A stretch of 64,000 nt of DNA from Stutzerimonas degradans (GTDB lineage: Bacteria; Pseudomonadota; Gammaproteobacteria; Pseudomonadales; Pseudomonadaceae): the NCBI RefSeq assembly GCF_024448505.1, contig NZ_JAMOHV010000002.1, forward strand, positions 62,001 through 126,000. The letters run 5' to 3'. Position numbers and translations under genes: made by a program. The notes below the pieces were generated by a model. The model made no database searches. It was not told the origin of the DNA and saw only the letters and a program-made list of their open reading frames with translations. Each line of letters opens with the position of its first letter. The stretch's first letter is position 1. Below are positions 22,184 through 33,905 of this stretch, one piece after another.

Positions 22184-23397
22184 CACCCACCCGCCTGCGC
22201 GGCGCGCAGCCGCGCCACCGGCTGCTCGCGGATCGGCCAGTTCAACGCCGCCGCCATCAGGCTGAGGGCGATCGCGATCTGCCAGACCAGGTCGTAACTG
22301 CCGGTACGGTCGTACAGCCAGCCGCCCAGCCAGCCACCGAAGAACGAACCGATCTGATGGAACAGGAAGGCAATCCCGCCGAGCATCGACAGATTGCGCA
22401 CGCCGAACATCGTCGCCACCGTGCCGTTGGTCAGCGGCACCGTGGACAGCCACAGCAGCCCCATCGCGACACCGAACGCATAGGCGCTCCACACGCTCAG
22501 CGGTGCCAGCAGAAACGCGCTGATCACCACCCCACGAATCAGATACAAGGCCGCCAGCAAGCGCGGTTTCGAATAGCAGCTGCCCAGCCAACCGGCGGTG
22601 TAGGTGCCGACGATATTGAACAGCCCGACCAGCGCCAGCACCGTGGTGCCGACCTGCGCCGGCAGGTGCTGATCGACCAGATAGGCCGGCAAATGCACGC
22701 CAATGAATACCACCTGGAAGCCGCAGACGAAGAATCCCAGCGCCAGCAGGCGAAACCCGGAATGCCCGACCGCCTCACGCAGCGCCTCGCCAAGCGACTG
22801 CTGCGCGCCCGCCGGCACCGGCGCCTGGCGGTCGCCGCGCATCATCGCCGCCAGCGGCACGATCAGCGCGATCAGCAGCCCCAGCGCCAGCAGCGCCGAG
22901 GACCAGCCCAGCCACTCGATCAGCCCGAGGCTGCCCGGCAGCATGATGAACTGGCCGAACGAACCGGCCGCGGCGGCGATGCCCATCGCCATGCTGCGCT
23001 TCTCCATCGGCACGGCACGCCCCACCGCCCCGAGAATCACCGAGAAGGAGGTTCCCGAAAGCCCCAGGCCGATCAGCACACCGGCACTCAGGCTCAGCGC
23101 CAGCGGTGTGTCCGCACTGGCCATCAGCACCAGGCCGATCGCATAGAGAATGCCGCCGACCAGCACCGCGCGCGCGACGCCGAAGCGATCGGCCAGCGCG
23201 CCGGTGACCGGCTGCGCCAGCCCCCAGATCAGGTTCTGCAACGCGATGGCAAAGGCGAACACCTCACGCCCCCAACCGAACTCCGCGCTCATCGGCGGCA
23301 GGAACAGGCCAAAGCCATGCCGCACACCGAGCGACAGCGCGAGGATCAACGAGCTGCCGAGCAGCATCCAGCCGCAGGTACGCCATGCCGAAGTCAT
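22183..23397 (-). CDS. MFS transporter (OFA/monocarboxylate-like)
   Basis: 404 residues with twelve hydrophobic segments. The opening LALSLGVRHGFGLFLPPMSAEFGWGREVFAFAIALQNLIWG, read here in parts, and the later ADRFGVARAV loop resemble the oxalate/formate-antiporter and monocarboxylate type of MFS carriers common in pseudomonads. The substrate is unknown. Downstream, the stop overlaps the start of a 40-residue microprotein (TGATG). The promoter must lie in the 126 bases between this gene and divergent yejK. Confidence 0.85.
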   Translation of the reverse strand: MTSAWRTCGWMLLGSSLILALSLGVRHGFGLFLPPMSAEFGWGREVFAFAIALQNLIWGLAQPVTGALADRFGVARAVLVGGILYAIGLVLMASADTPLALSLSAGVLIGLGLSGTSFSVILGAVGRAVPMEKRSMAMGIAAAAGSFGQFIMLPGSLGLIEWLGWSSALLALGLLIALIVPLAAMMRGDRQAPVPAGAQQSLGEALREAVGHSGFRLLALGFFVCGFQVVFIGVHLPAYLVDQHLPAQVGTTVLALVGLFNIVGTYTAGWLGSCYSKPRLLAALYLIRGVVISAFLLAPLSVWSAYAFGVAMGLLWLSTVPLTNGTVATMFGVRNLSMLGGIAFLFHQIGSFFGGWLGGWLYDRTGSYDLVWQIAIALSLMAAALNWPIREQPVARLRAAQAGG

Positions 23398-23523
23398 CAG
23401 TGTTCATTCCTTGGGAAAAGACGGCCAGTTTACTCAGTGCTCCCCCCTGCGCCGCAACTGCTCATCGGACTGTCCCGCTCGGTTAAACTGCAGCTGTTCT
23501 GCCCCTCCCTGAATGAGTAGCCC

Positions 23524-24531
23524 ATGCCGATTCGCCACTGCATTGTTCATCTAATCGAGAAAAAGCCCGACGGCAGCCCTGCCGTGCTCCATGCGCGCGA
23601 CTCCGAGCTAGGCGCCTCGCAGGCGATGGAAAACCTGCTGGCCGACCTCAACGAGAGCTACAACGCCAAGCAGGGCAAGGCCTGGGGCTATTTCCACGAG
23701 GAGTCCGGTGCCTACCCGTTCAGCGGCTGGCTGGGCCAGTACCTGGACCAGGCGAGCGACTTCACCGCGTTCAGCCGCCAGGCGGTCGAGCACCTGCAGA
23801 AGCTGATGGAAGAATCCAACCTTTCCACCGGCGGCCACGTGCTGTTCGCCCACTACCAGCAAGGCATGACCGACTACCTGGCCATCGCCCTGCTGCATCA
23901 CAGCGAAGGCGTGACCGTCACCGACGCGCTGGACGTGGCGCCGGCCCGACACCTCGACCTCGGCCAGCTGCACCTCGCCGCGCGCATCAACATTTCCGAG
24001 TGGCAGAACAACAAGCAGTCCCGGCAGTACATCTCCTTCATCAAGGGCAAGAACGGCAAGAAGGTTTCAGAATACTTCCGCGACTTCATCGGCTGCCAGG
24101 AAGGCGTCGATGCGCCGGGCGAGACCCGCACGCTGCTCAAGGCGTTCAGCGATTTCGTCGAAAGTGAGGACCTGCCCGAAGAGCAGGCCCGCGAGAAAAC
24201 CAGCGCACTGGTCGACTATGCCAGCACCCAGGCCAAGCTCGGTCAGCCGATGACCCTCGAAGAGCTGTCCGGGGTGATCGACGAGGACCGCCCGAAGGCG
24301 TTCTACGACCACATCCGCAACAAGGACTACGGGCTGTCGCCGGAGATTCCGCCGGACAAGCGCACCCTGAACCAGTTTCGCCGCTTCACCGGGCGCGCCG
24401 AGGGTCTGTCGATCAGCTTCGAGTCGCACTTGCTGGGCTCGAAGATCGAGTACGACGAGGCGCGCGACATGCTGATCATCCGCCAGTTGCCGACGCAGCT
24501 GAAAGACCAGCTCAAACGCCGCAAGGACTGA
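23524..24531 (+). CDS. yejK: Nucleoid-associated protein YejK (NdpA)
   Basis: 335 residues, normal family length. The family opening [17 protein letters not shown] is followed by [36 protein letters not shown] in two adjacent conserved pieces, and [17 protein letters not shown] near the C-terminus. NdpA proteins bind the nucleoid; in P. aeruginosa they are known as bacteriophage-defence and phage-related factors in some contexts, which I do not infer here. It is divergent from the MFS gene and 16 bases before ppk2. Confidence 0.93.
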   Translation: MPIRHCIVHLIEKKPDGSPAVLHARDSELGASQAMENLLADLNESYNAKQGKAWGYFHEESGAYPFSGWLGQYLDQASDFTAFSRQAVEHLQKLMEESNLSTGGHVLFAHYQQGMTDYLAIALLHHSEGVTVTDALDVAPARHLDLGQLHLAARINISEWQNNKQSRQYISFIKGKNGKKVSEYFRDFIGCQEGVDAPGETRTLLKAFSDFVESEDLPEEQAREKTSALVDYASTQAKLGQPMTLEELSGVIDEDRPKAFYDHIRNKDYGLSPEIPPDKRTLNQFRRFTGRAEGLSISFESHLLGSKIEYDEARDMLIIRQLPTQLKDQLKRRKD

Positions 24532-24547
24532 TCACCCGAGGCCCCTC

Positions 24548-25384
24548 ATGTCGCGCTTGCCCGATGCCGTTCTCGATGATTGCCTGTGCAACCCAGCGGC
24601 ACCGCTGGCCGGCGACCCCGCCCGTCAGTACGGTCTGGACAAGGCGCAGGCACAGGCGCAACTGCTCACGCTCAAGGGCTGGCTGCGCGAACGGCTGACC
24701 ATGCTCTGGGCCAATCGCCACGCTGCCTTGCTGCTGGTGCTGCAAGGCCCCGACTGCGCCGGCAAGAATGGTGTCATTCGTCGCGTACTGAGCGGGCTCG
24801 ACCCGCTGGCGCTGGCCGCCAGCAGCTTCCAGGCGCCGAATGCCGAGGAGCGCGCGCACGACTTCCTCTGGCGCTATCGGCGGCGTCTGCCCGCGCCCGG
24901 CACGCTCGCCATCTTCGACCGCAGCTATTACGAGGCACTGGTCAGCGACCTGCGCGACGGCCTGTGCGAGACCGCCGATTTGGCGCCGCGGCAGGCCGCG
25001 ATCCGCGCGCTGGAAGAGGAACTGCCGAGCCTGCACATCCGCCCGCTGAAGTGCTACCTGCAGATTTCCTGCGCCGAGCAGAAGCGCCGCCTGCATCAGC
25101 GTCTGGAGCAGCCGAACAAGCGCTGGAAGCTGAGCGCCAGCGATCTCGACGATCACCGCGACTTCGCCCACCGCGAGGCGCGCTGGGCCGAGGTGCTCGC
25201 CGCCAGCCATCTGCCGAACGCACCCTGGTACGTGATCCCCGCCGATCATCGCTGGCTGCGCGACCTGCTCGTCGCCAGCCTGCTCGCCCGGGAGCTTGAA
25301 CAGCTGGCACAGGATTGGCCGCAGCGGCCGGCGCCCTTCAGCGCCGACGATCTGCAAGGCATTGCGTGCGAACCCCGGCGCTGA
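24548..25384 (+). CDS. Polyphosphate kinase 2 family protein
   Basis: 278 residues, the one-domain PPK2 size. PPK2 enzymes move phosphate between polyphosphate and nucleotides. Walker A is LQGPDCAGKNGVIRR (about residues 61-75; the common form is GMDTAGKDG, so the third position differs), the second motif is FDRSYYEALV (about 122-131) and the lid contains PNKRWKLSASDLDD. Whether it prefers AMP, ADP or GDP cannot be told. Its last 19 bases overlap the next gene. Confidence 0.88.
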   Translation: MSRLPDAVLDDCLCNPAAPLAGDPARQYGLDKAQAQAQLLTLKGWLRERLTMLWANRHAALLLVLQGPDCAGKNGVIRRVLSGLDPLALAASSFQAPNAEERAHDFLWRYRRRLPAPGTLAIFDRSYYEALVSDLRDGLCETADLAPRQAAIRALEEELPSLHIRPLKCYLQISCAEQKRRLHQRLEQPNKRWKLSASDLDDHRDFAHREARWAEVLAASHLPNAPWYVIPADHRWLRDLLVASLLARELEQLAQDWPQRPAPFSADDLQGIACEPRR

Positions 25385-26211
25385 CCGCGCTGGGCTGGCT
25401 GCTGGCCAGCCTCGTCGCCCCGGCTGCCGCGCAGGAACAGGCGTCCGGCCTGTCCGCGCAGGCGCTGCGCTTCACCGTAGCCAATGCCGAATTCACCCTG
25501 ATGCACGAAATGGGGCATCTGCTGATCAGCGAACTCGGCCTGCCCGTGCTCGGCCGCGAGGAAGATGCCGCCGACCAGCTCGGTTTCATGGGGCTGTTTC
25601 TGCTGCACGACCGCCAGCATGACGCCACGTTCTACGCCAAGCTGATGGACGTCGCCGACTACTGGCGGCTGGAATGGCGCAACGCCGAGCGCAACGGCGA
25701 CGGCATCGCGCTCTGGGACAGCCATGCGCTGGATGCGCAGCGCTTCTACAACATCGCCTGCCTGGCCTACGGCAGCGACCCGGACCGGCTCGACTGGGTG
25801 CTCGACGTCAGCGGGCTGCCGGCCGAGCGCGCGCTCTACTGCCCCGAGGAATACCAGCAGGTGGCACATGCCGTGCGCTGGCTGCGCGAGCGCCTGCACC
25901 CCCCGGCGCCCGGCACGCCGCGGCATAGGATCGCCGTGGTCTACGACGATCCACCAAGCCATCTGGCGGACGCGGCAGCGCTGCAACAAAAAATCCGCGC
26001 CAGCGGCGAACTGGAAGCGGTGGCGCGCAAGGCGAGCGAGGCGTTCGACCTGCCGCGCGACCTCACGCTGCGCATGACCACCTGCGGCGCGCCCGACGCC
26101 TGGTTCAACCGCATCAGCGGCGAGCTGACGCTGTGCTACGAACGCGTCGCCTATTTCCGCGATCTAGCCGCCCAGCTGCCCGCCGAACGCGCGCCGCAAC
26201 CCACTCGCTGA
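25366..26211 (+). CDS. Secreted DUF4344 metallopeptidase
   Basis: 281 residues from GTG 25366, chosen because AAGG lies six bases before it and the reading then begins with a clean signal peptide (RTPALTALGWLLASLVAPAAAQ, cut after AAA). The zinc site is MHEMGHLLISE (HExGH, about residues 46-55), followed by EEDAADQLGFMGL, where E/D may supply the third ligand. It is probably periplasmic. The start lies within the end of ppk2, so translation is coupled. The biological substrate is unknown. Confidence 0.85.
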   Translation: MRTPALTALGWLLASLVAPAAAQEQASGLSAQALRFTVANAEFTLMHEMGHLLISELGLPVLGREEDAADQLGFMGLFLLHDRQHDATFYAKLMDVADYWRLEWRNAERNGDGIALWDSHALDAQRFYNIACLAYGSDPDRLDWVLDVSGLPAERALYCPEEYQQVAHAVRWLRERLHPPAPGTPRHRIAVVYDDPPSHLADAAALQQKIRASGELEAVARKASEAFDLPRDLTLRMTTCGAPDAWFNRISGELTLCYERVAYFRDLAAQLPAERAPQPTR

Positions 26212-26222
26212 CGCCCGTCAGC
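26207..26222. terminator. Short hairpin containing both stop codons of a convergent pair
   Basis: GCTGAC and GTCAGC pair around GCCC. The arms contain the TGA of the metallopeptidase gene (26209-26211) and the TGA of the GST gene on minus (26218-26220). There is no T run. Confidence 0.4.
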
Positions 26223-27156
26223 AGGCTTCGATGCGGTAGCCCAGCCGCGGGAAATGTACGTGGACCACGCCCGCGCGCGCATCTTCGCGGCGCAGAATCA
26301 GCTCTTCGCTGCCGGCGAACAGCAGCTCGCCCTCCACCGGATCGCTGCCGTAATCCACCGCACGAATCACCACGCGCTGCCCCTGGGCGAAGCCGTTCGG
26401 CTCGGCGAACGGCTCATCCGGCAAGGCTGCCGGCGTCGCCTCGCGGGCGATCTGCAACGCCTGCTCGGCCGGCAGTTCGCTGAACGAGCCATGCCCGACG
26501 CCCAACACCTTGCCCAGCCAGGCGCGGATATCCGGGTAATCGTCCACCAGCGGCGCGGTCACCGGCGTCGCCCGCAGGAACCACAGGCAGTGCGCCACGG
26601 CGAAATCGGCCAGCGACGGCGCGGCACCGAACAGGAACTCGCCCTCGCTGCGCGCCAGCTGCTGCTGCAGGCGCGCCATGTAGGTCGGCCAGTCGTTCTT
26701 CGCCTGCGCCAGCGAAACGCGGCTGACACTGCCGTTGCTGAACAGCTGCGCACGATCCTTGCCGAAGGTCTCGACCAACTCCTTGGGCACATTGGCAAAG
26801 CGCAACGCCATCGACTCCGGCTGGAACACCAGGCTCACCGCCGTGAGGAACAGCACCGAATCGGCCCATGCGGCGAGCACCGCGACGTTGAATTCCTGGC
26901 CCTCGGGAAACAGCTCGGGCGTGGCCTTCTCGGCTTCCAGGCGACGGGCGATCAGCGCCGTATCGCAGTACACGTCGGCCCCGACCTGCAGCACCGGCGT
27001 ACGCCGGTAGCCACCGGTCAGCGCGGTCAGATCGGGCTTGGGCATCACCGGCGGAATCAGCACCGAGCGCCACGACAGCTGCTTGAAGCCCAGCAGCAGA
27101 CGCGCCTTCTCGGCAAAGGGCGAGGTGGGATAGTGGTGCAGGATCAGCTCGTGCAT
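26218..27156 (-). CDS. Glutathione S-transferase family protein with C-terminal extension
   Basis: 312 residues, longer than the usual 200-220. The N-terminal thioredoxin-like domain (LILHHYPTSPFAEKARLLLG; RRTPVLQVGADVYCDTALIARRLE) is followed by an all-helical GST domain to about residue 215. A C-terminal beta-rich extension (RVVIRAVDYGSDPVEGELLFAGSEELILRR, in parts) then extends to residue 312. The role of this extension is unknown. It converges on the metallopeptidase gene. Confidence 0.87.
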   Translation of the reverse strand: MHELILHHYPTSPFAEKARLLLGFKQLSWRSVLIPPVMPKPDLTALTGGYRRTPVLQVGADVYCDTALIARRLEAEKATPELFPEGQEFNVAVLAAWADSVLFLTAVSLVFQPESMALRFANVPKELVETFGKDRAQLFSNGSVSRVSLAQAKNDWPTYMARLQQQLARSEGEFLFGAAPSLADFAVAHCLWFLRATPVTAPLVDDYPDIRAWLGKVLGVGHGSFSELPAEQALQIAREATPAALPDEPFAEPNGFAQGQRVVIRAVDYGSDPVEGELLFAGSEELILRREDARAGVVHVHFPRLGYRIEAC

Positions 27157-27238
27157 GGACAGGCTCCGCCGGAGGAAGGAAAGAGCCTCAGCTTAGACGC
27201 TCGGCCGACGCCAGCCTACCGGCCGATTAATGCGTCAT

Positions 27239-29234
<1,996 letters not shown>

Positions 29235-29249
29235 TCCGCCGAGCCGCGC

Positions 29250-29720
29250 TCAGCCGCGACCGATCGGCGCAAAGACCGCGCGGGTCTGTTCGGCCAGCAG
29301 CGCGGGCGCCAGCTCGACTTCCAGCCCGCGCCGACCGGCACTGACATGGATGCTCGGCTGCGCCTGCGCCGAACTGTCGATGAAGGTACGCAGGCGCTTC
29401 TTCTGCCCCAGCGGGCTGATGCCGCCGAGCAGATAGCCGGTGGTGCGTTGCGCCACCTGCGGATCGGCCATCTCCACCTTCTTCACGCCGGCGGCTTGTG
29501 CCAGTGCCTTGAGGTCGAGCGTGCCGGCCACCGGCACCACCGCCACCAGCAACTCGTTCTTCTCGCTGCAGGCGAGCAGCGTCTTGAATACCCGCGCCGG
29601 GTCGAGGCCGAGCTTTTCCGCAGCTTCCAGCCCGTAGGAGGCCGTCTTCGGGTCGTGTTCGTAGCTATGCACGCGATGTTCGACGCGCGCTTTTTTCAGC
29701 AGATCGATGGCAGGGGTCAT
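29250..29720 (-). CDS. ybaK: Cys-tRNA(Pro)/Cys-tRNA(Cys) deacylase YbaK
   Basis: 156 residues. YbaK removes cysteine wrongly attached to tRNA-Pro. Signatures are TPAIDLLKKARVEHRVHSYEHD at the start (in two parts), the VFKTLLACSE segment with the catalytic-region Lys, and GYLLGGISPLGQKKRLRTFID. It converges on mltF (15-base gap) and is divergent from glpD. Confidence 0.94.
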   Translation of the reverse strand: MTPAIDLLKKARVEHRVHSYEHDPKTASYGLEAAEKLGLDPARVFKTLLACSEKNELLVAVVPVAGTLDLKALAQAAGVKKVEMADPQVAQRTTGYLLGGISPLGQKKRLRTFIDSSAQAQPSIHVSAGRRGLEVELAPALLAEQTRAVFAPIGRG

Positions 29721-29788
29721 GTTCTGTAATGATGTGGCTGGCTGAATGCCTGTACCTTAGCAGGCAACGCATCCGCGGTGAGCACTCC

Positions 29789-31348
29789 ATGCAGCATCCT
29801 CCCCTCGCGCCTGTCGCCGAAATCTACGATCTGGCCGTGGTCGGCGGCGGCATCAACGGTGTCGGCATCGCTGCGGATGCCGCCGGGCGCGGCCTGTCGG
29901 TGTACCTCTGCGAGCAGGGCGACCTGGCGCAGCACACCTCCTCGGCCAGCAGCAAACTGGTGCATGGCGGCCTGCGCTATCTGGAACATTACGAACTGCG
30001 CCTGGTGCGCGAGGCCCTGGCCGAACGCGAGGTGCTGCTGAACATGGCGCCGCACATCGTCGCGCCGCTGCGCTTCGTCCTGCCGTACCGTCCGCACCTG
30101 CGCCCGGCCTGGATGATCCGCACCGGCCTGTTCCTCTATGACCACCTGGGTCGACGCGAACGCCTGGCACCCTCGCGTCGCCTGCGGTTCGGCGCGGACA
30201 GCCCGCTCAAGACCGAGATCACCCAGGGCTTCGAGTATTCGGACTGCTGGGTCGACGATGCGCGCCTGGTGGTGCTCAACGCCATGAGCGCCCGCGAGCA
30301 CGGCGCGCACATCCACACCCGCACCCGCTGCGTCAGCGCGCGGCACAGCAAGGGGCTCTGGCATCTGCATCTGGAACGGGCCGACGGCAGCCGCTACTCG
30401 CTGCGCGCCCGCGCACTGGTGAATGCCGCCGGGCCGTGGGTAACCGACTTCCTACGCGAATCGCTGCGCCAGCGCCCGGCGCACGCCATCCGCCTGGTCC
30501 AGGGCAGCCACCTGATCGTGCCCAGGCTCTACGACGGCGAACACGCCTACATCCTGCAGAACGACGACCGGCGCATCGTCTTCGTGATTCCCTATCTGGA
30601 GCAGTTCAGCCTGATCGGCACCACCGACCGCGAATACCGCGGCGATCCGGCCCAGGTGACGGTCACCGAGGAGGAAATCCAGTACCTGCTGGCGGTGGTC
30701 AATCGCCACTTCAAGCAGCAGCTGCAGGCCGAGGACATTCGCCACCGCTACGCCGGCGTGCGCCCGCTGTGCGACGACGAATCCTCCGATCCGTCGGCGA
30801 TCACCCGCGACTACACCCTGGTGCTGAATGCCGAGGGCCACGAGCCGCCCCTGCTGTCGGTGTTCGGCGGCAAGCTGACCACCTATCGCAAACTCGCCGA
30901 AGCAGCCCTGGCCGAACTCGCCCCCTGGTTCGCGCGGATGAAACCGGCCTGGACCCACGACGCGCGCCTGCCCGGCGGCGAAGACATGAGTACCCCGCGC
31001 GATCTCGCCGAGGCGCTGTGCACCGGCGCGCCCTGGTTGCCCGAGGCTCTGGCGCGGCGCTGGGCACATAGCTACGGCAGCCGCAGCTGGACGCTGCTGC
31101 ACGGTTTGCACGGCCTGACCGATCTCGGCGAACACTTCGGCAGCGGGCTGTATGCCCGCGAGGTGGATTATCTGATCGCCGTGGAATGGGCGCTGAGTAC
31201 CGAGGACATTCTCTGGCGGCGCAGCAAGCTCGGCCTGTTCCTCGATACCCAAGGTCAGGCACGTCTGAACGACTACCTGCAACGGCAGACACCCGAGCGC
31301 CTGCCGCTGTTCGCCGCCCCCGACGCCGCTACGCTGCGTCAGGCCTGA
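29789..31348 (+). CDS. glpD: Aerobic glycerol-3-phosphate dehydrogenase GlpD
   Basis: 519 residues from [15 protein letters not shown]. It is an FAD enzyme at the inner membrane that oxidises glycerol-3-phosphate and feeds quinone. The FAD-binding motif is [19 protein letters not shown] (about residues 16-34), followed by [17 protein letters not shown] and the C-terminal [12 protein letters not shown]. No glpF, glpK or glpR is adjacent in this window, so the gene is separated from a normal glp regulon block. Its stop overlaps the convergent metE stop. Confidence 0.95.
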   Translation: MQHPPLAPVAEIYDLAVVGGGINGVGIAADAAGRGLSVYLCEQGDLAQHTSSASSKLVHGGLRYLEHYELRLVREALAEREVLLNMAPHIVAPLRFVLPYRPHLRPAWMIRTGLFLYDHLGRRERLAPSRRLRFGADSPLKTEITQGFEYSDCWVDDARLVVLNAMSAREHGAHIHTRTRCVSARHSKGLWHLHLERADGSRYSLRARALVNAAGPWVTDFLRESLRQRPAHAIRLVQGSHLIVPRLYDGEHAYILQNDDRRIVFVIPYLEQFSLIGTTDREYRGDPAQVTVTEEEIQYLLAVVNRHFKQQLQAEDIRHRYAGVRPLCDDESSDPSAITRDYTLVLNAEGHEPPLLSVFGGKLTTYRKLAEAALAELAPWFARMKPAWTHDARLPGGEDMSTPRDLAEALCTGAPWLPEALARRWAHSYGSRSWTLLHGLHGLTDLGEHFGSGLYAREVDYLIAVEWALSTEDILWRRSKLGLFLDTQGQARLNDYLQRQTPERLPLFAAPDAATLRQA

Positions 31349-33663
31349 GTCGCGGCGATGGCGCGCGGCTGGTAAGCATGGCTGCGGCGCAGCTGCCGTG
31401 CGGCGGCCACCATGTTCACCAGCGCCGCTTCGGTCTCCGCCCAGCCGCGGGTCTTCAGCCCGCAGTCGGGGTTGACCCACAAGCGCTCGGCGGGGATGCG
31501 CTCGGCGGCCTTCGTCAGCAGCTCGACCATTTCCGCGGTGTTCGGCACCCGCGGCGAGTGAATGTCGTAGACGCCCGGGCCGATCTCGTTGGGATAGTCA
31601 AAGGCACGGAACGCCTCCAGCAGCTCCATCTGTGAGCGCGAGGTCTCGATGGTGATGACGTCGGCATCCATCGCCGCGATGGCCTCGATCACGTCGTTGA
31701 ACTCGCTGTAGCACATGTGCGTATGGATCTGCGTCTCATCGCGCACGCCGCTGGCGCACAGGCGGAAAGCCTCCACCGCCCAGTCGAGGTAGCCCTGCCA
31801 CTGCGCGCGGCGCAGCGGCAGCCCCTCGCGGAACGCCGCCTCGTCGATCTGCACGATGCGGATGCCGGCGGCCTCCAGGTCGCAAACTTCATCGCGGATC
31901 GCCAGCGCCAGCTGCCGCGCCTGCACCTCGCGGCTCACATCCTCGCGCGGGAAGGACCACATCAGCATGGTCACCGGGCCGGTGAGCATGCCCTTCATGA
32001 CCTTGCCGGTCTGCTGCTGGGCGTAGCGGATCCACTCCACCGTCATCGGTCGCGGACGGCTCAGGTCGCCGTAGATGATCGCCGGCTTCACGCAGCGCGA
32101 ACCGTAGCTCTGCACCCAGCCGAAACGGGTGAAGGCATAGCCATCGAGCTGCTCGGCGAAGTACTCGACCATGTCGTTGCGCTCGGCCTCGCCGTGCACC
32201 AGTACGTCCAGGCCGAGTTGTTCCTGCACCGCCACCGCGTGCCGAATCTCCGCCTGCATGGCGGCGATGTAGTCGGCCTCGCCGAGCGTGCCAAGTCGAT
32301 GGGCCTGACGCGCCTGGCGAATCGCCGCCGTCTGCGGGAAGGAGCCAATGGTGGTGGTCGGAAACGCCGGCAGCTGCAGATGCGCGCGCTGCTTCGCGAT
32401 GCGCTCGGCAAACGGCGATGCGCGGCGGCTGTCTGCGGGCGTGATGGCGGCCAGTCGCGCGCGCACCGTCGGGTTGTGGATGCGCGGCGATGTGGCCCGC
32501 GCCTGCTGCACCGCACGGCTTTCGGCCAGCGCGGCTTGCACCTCGGCAGCGTTCGGCTGATTGACCGCGCGGGCCAGCAGCGCTACTTCGGCGCATTTCT
32601 GCACGGCGAAGGCCAGCCAGCTTTTCAGCTCGTCATCCAGCCGGTCCTCGCGTGCCAGATCTACCGGACTGTGCAGCAGCGAGCAGGATGGCGCCACCCA
32701 CAGCCGCTCGCCCAGACGTTCGGCGGCGTGGCGCAGCACCGCCAACGCCTTGTCCAGATCGCAGCGCCAGACGTTGCGTCCGTCGACCAGACCGAGCGAG
32801 AGCACCTTGTATGCCGGCAGCCGGTCGAGAATCACCGGGTACTGGTCCGGCGCACGCACCAGATCGATGTGCAGACCATCCACCGGCAGCACGGCCGCCA
32901 GCCCGAGGTTGTCTTCCAGGCCGCCGAAATAGGTCGCCACCAGCTTCTTCAGCGGCGCACGCTGCAGCACGTTGTAGGCGCGCTCGAAGGCGTTCTTCCA
33001 GTCCTGCGGCAGGTCCAGGGCGAGGATCGGCTCGTCTATCTGCACCCATTCCACACCCTGCGCCCCCAGCCGCTCGAGCACCTGACCGTAGACCGGCAGC
33101 AGGCGTTCGAGCAGGTCCAGCTTGTCGAACTCCGCGCCCTTGGCCTTGCCCAGCCACAGGTAGCTCAGCGGACCGATCACCACCGGCTTGACCGCATGGC
33201 CCAGCGCCAGCGCCTCGTCGACCTCCTCGAACAGCTGCGTCCAGCTCAGCTCAAACTGCTGCTGCGCATCGAACTCCGGCACCAGATAGTGGTAGTTGGT
33301 ATCGAACCACTTGGTCATCTCCTGCGCCTGGGCATCGCCGCCGCAGCAGCGCTGGCCCACACCGCGCGCCATCGCGAATAACGTGTCCAGTCCGATCGCG
33401 CCGCTGGCCGGGCGGAAACGCGGCGGGATCACGCCGAACATCAGCGAATGGCTCAGCACCTGGTCGTACCAGGCGAAATCGCCCACCGGCAGCAGCTGAA
33501 TGCCGGCATCGGCCTGCAGCTGCCAGTGCCGCGCGCGCAACTGGCGACCGACTTGGCGCAGACCGGCTTCGTCCAGTTCGTGCTTCCAGTACGCCTCCAG
33601 AGCTTTTTTCAGTTCGCGGTCGCCGCCGATGCGGGGGAACCCCAGGGAGTGCGCTACGGCCAT
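31339..33663 (-). CDS. metE: Cobalamin-independent methionine synthase MetE
   Basis: 774 residues from [26 protein letters not shown] stands six bases before this ATG. It transfers methyl from 5-methyltetrahydropteroyl-triglutamate to homocysteine. Zinc ligand motifs are visible as [10 protein letters not shown] (His, Cys) and [12 protein letters not shown] (Cys); the N- and C-terminal barrels are both complete. It is divergent from its likely activator gene metR. The last ten bases overlap the glpD end inside the palindrome TCAGGCCTGA. Confidence 0.97.
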   Translation of the reverse strand: MAVAHSLGFPRIGGDRELKKALEAYWKHELDEAGLRQVGRQLRARHWQLQADAGIQLLPVGDFAWYDQVLSHSLMFGVIPPRFRPASGAIGLDTLFAMARGVGQRCCGGDAQAQEMTKWFDTNYHYLVPEFDAQQQFELSWTQLFEEVDEALALGHAVKPVVIGPLSYLWLGKAKGAEFDKLDLLERLLPVYGQVLERLGAQGVEWVQIDEPILALDLPQDWKNAFERAYNVLQRAPLKKLVATYFGGLEDNLGLAAVLPVDGLHIDLVRAPDQYPVILDRLPAYKVLSLGLVDGRNVWRCDLDKALAVLRHAAERLGERLWVAPSCSLLHSPVDLAREDRLDDELKSWLAFAVQKCAEVALLARAVNQPNAAEVQAALAESRAVQQARATSPRIHNPTVRARLAAITPADSRRASPFAERIAKQRAHLQLPAFPTTTIGSFPQTAAIRQARQAHRLGTLGEADYIAAMQAEIRHAVAVQEQLGLDVLVHGEAERNDMVEYFAEQLDGYAFTRFGWVQSYGSRCVKPAIIYGDLSRPRPMTVEWIRYAQQQTGKVMKGMLTGPVTMLMWSFPREDVSREVQARQLALAIRDEVCDLEAAGIRIVQIDEAAFREGLPLRRAQWQGYLDWAVEAFRLCASGVRDETQIHTHMCYSEFNDVIEAIAAMDADVITIETSRSQMELLEAFRAFDYPNEIGPGVYDIHSPRVPNTAEMVELLTKAAERIPAERLWVNPDCGLKTRGWAETEAALVNMVAAARQLRRSHAYQPRAIAATQA

Positions 33664-33718
33664 GACAATCTCCATTCAATTTCAAAATTCAGGTGCAATT
33701 GTCGGCCAACGCCTTCAG

Positions 33719-33731
33719 TGAAACAAACTCA
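33719..33731. promoter_or_regulatory. Candidate MetR-binding site in the metE-metR gap
   Basis: TGAAACAAACTCA fits the MetR consensus TGAANNNNNTTCA except for one base. It lies 56 bases before the metE start in the 242-base divergent gap (33,664-33,905). I saw no B12 riboswitch in this gap. Confidence 0.45.
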
Positions 33732-33905
33732 CGCTCTTAACATTCATCATAAAGAACACTCATGTAGCCGAGCGGAACCAGCGGTTGGCGCAATCGCCCG
33801 CTCGACAGCCCCCTCCCCCTGCGCGAAACTGCGGCTCGATGAGCGCCGCTCATAGCGCTGCCGGCATCAGGGCAGCGGTCTCCTGTCAAACCAAGGACTG
33901 TCGAC

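Noticed and set aside
21913-23520. Plus-strand 535-codon frame opposite the MFS gene
   Set aside because: Translation is a run of Arg, Gln and His typical of an antisense frame; the minus strand encodes a twelve-helix carrier.
33664-33905. Cobalamin riboswitch upstream of metE
   Set aside because: No B12-box-like sequence seen and the gap is shared with the metR leader.
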